Shown here piece after piece: positions 63,704-64,000 of a DNA stretch of 64,000 bases. The translations under genes and the position numbers were made by a program. The notes beneath the pieces were generated by a model. The model did not search any database. It saw nothing but the letters and a program-made list of their open reading frames with translations, and was not told the DNA's origin. Numbering within the stretch: the stretch's first letter is position 1; every line of letters begins with the position of its first letter. Source of the stretch: Bacillus albus (GTDB lineage Bacteria; Bacillota; Bacilli; Bacillales; Bacillaceae_G); contig NZ_MAOE01000132.1 of the NCBI RefSeq assembly GCF_001884185.1, positions 1 to 64,000 of the forward strand. Direction: 5' to 3'.

Positions 63704-63938
63704 TTGCTATTAGGTAAGAAGGTTATTTTTAATGAATTGCAGAAAATGTATAGTCCGCTACAAAAACCGTTTCCGTATCGTGCGTCAGCAAATAAAGTGG
63801 CTAAGGAAATCGTTTTTTGAATGGTTTCCGCAATATCGTTTTATTGAAACGGAAATTGTGAAGTATCCCATTTTGTATAGAGATTTCATGAATTATGAGA
63901 AGTCTAAGAAACTATTACTATATTATCTTACTGAATAA
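63704..63938 (+). pseudogene. Small conserved-looking gene frameshifted in a T6 run
   Basis: TTG 63704, four bases after GGGGTGG, opens a frame reading LGKKVIFNELQKMYSPLQKP ... NKVAKEIVF and stops at 63820, just after six T (63813-63818). Removing one T joins it in frame to EWFPQYRFIETEIVKYPILY ... LYYLTE ending at 63938, about 77 residues in all. The joined protein reads naturally across the junction. I do not know the family. A real mutation or a homopolymer error are both possible. Confidence 0.6.
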
Positions 63939-63942
63939 AAAT

Positions 63943-63979
63943 AAAAACGTACAAGTCATACTGCTTGTACGTTTTTTGT
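63943..63979 (+). terminator. Terminator at the window end
   Basis: 13-bp stem AAAAACGTACAAG / CTTGTACGTTTTT with an 8-base loop, followed by more T. Confidence 0.9.
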
Positions 63980-64000
63980 TCATAAAAAAGTCAATATTTA

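Noticed and set aside
1-64000. CRISPR arrays, rRNA, tRNA or insertion sequences
   Set aside because: I looked for regularly spaced repeats, rRNA/tRNA signatures and transposase-like proteins and saw none.

Overview
The window looks like chromosome of a Bacillus cereus group bacterium. Base composition is low in G+C, Shine-Dalgarno sites are strong (AGGAGG/GGGGG types), many starts are GTG or TTG, and the germination trio sleB-ypeB-ylaJ is present. A neutral protease gene carries a perfect PlcR box, which is a hallmark of this group. I saw no rRNA, tRNA, CRISPR array, insertion sequence or prophage module.

Layout. 0.2-7.0 kb: acyltransferase, DeoR-type regulator with small neighbours, an orphan sigma-54 activator, a frameshifted NUDIX gene, and a TetR regulator divergent from kynU. 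7.1-10.0 kb: the complete aerobic tryptophan-to-anthranilate operon kynU-kynB-kynA with a palindromic operator over its promoter. 10-15 kb: serine hydrolase, membrane protein, and the cortex-lytic operon sleB-ypeB-ylaJ. 15-18.3 kb: lipoprotein, GNAT, DUF1697, SMI1/KNR4 protein and small unknowns. 18.5-20 kb: a chromosomal ParM/ParR-like pair. 20-25.4 kb: alpha/beta hydrolase, a gutted alcohol dehydrogenase remnant, a MocR regulator divergent from an EamA exporter with two-turn direct repeats between them, and a secY gene away from any ribosomal protein genes. 26-33.5 kb: GyrI-like protein, ECF sigma/anti-sigma pair, PlcR-box neutral protease, and a secreted type I pullulanase with a cre site and a maltose-type operator.

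33.9-43.9 kb is the main accessory element: a SagB-type thiazoline oxidase, a 7-kb NRPS (partial C, A1, T1, Cy, A2, T2, C) and an aromatic amino acid decarboxylase. The second A domain reads as a cysteine code. The final C domain has no thioesterase after it, which fits release onto an amine. Together the three genes match the bacillamide (Ala-thiazole-tryptamine) pathway BmdC/BmdB/BmdA. The element is flanked on both sides by stretches of gene debris (33.65-34.3 kb and 45.1-45.8 kb), which marks a recombination-prone site.

44-64 kb: esterase, remnants of FtsX/BceB-type permeases beside bcrC, phosphotransferase, DinB proteins, HAD, MepB, arylamine N-acetyltransferase, flavin oxidoreductases, PQQ-type beta-propeller, GIY-YIG protein, uppP, bacillithiol-transferase-like protein, several GNATs, patatin phospholipase, and a small frameshifted gene at the end.

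Functional links visible here: tryptophan has two exits, degradation by Kyn enzymes and decarboxylation for the NRPS product. Undecaprenyl pyrophosphate recycling is represented twice (bcrC, uppP). Two genes are broken by single extra bases in homopolymer runs (A8 and T6), which could be real or an assembly artefact.
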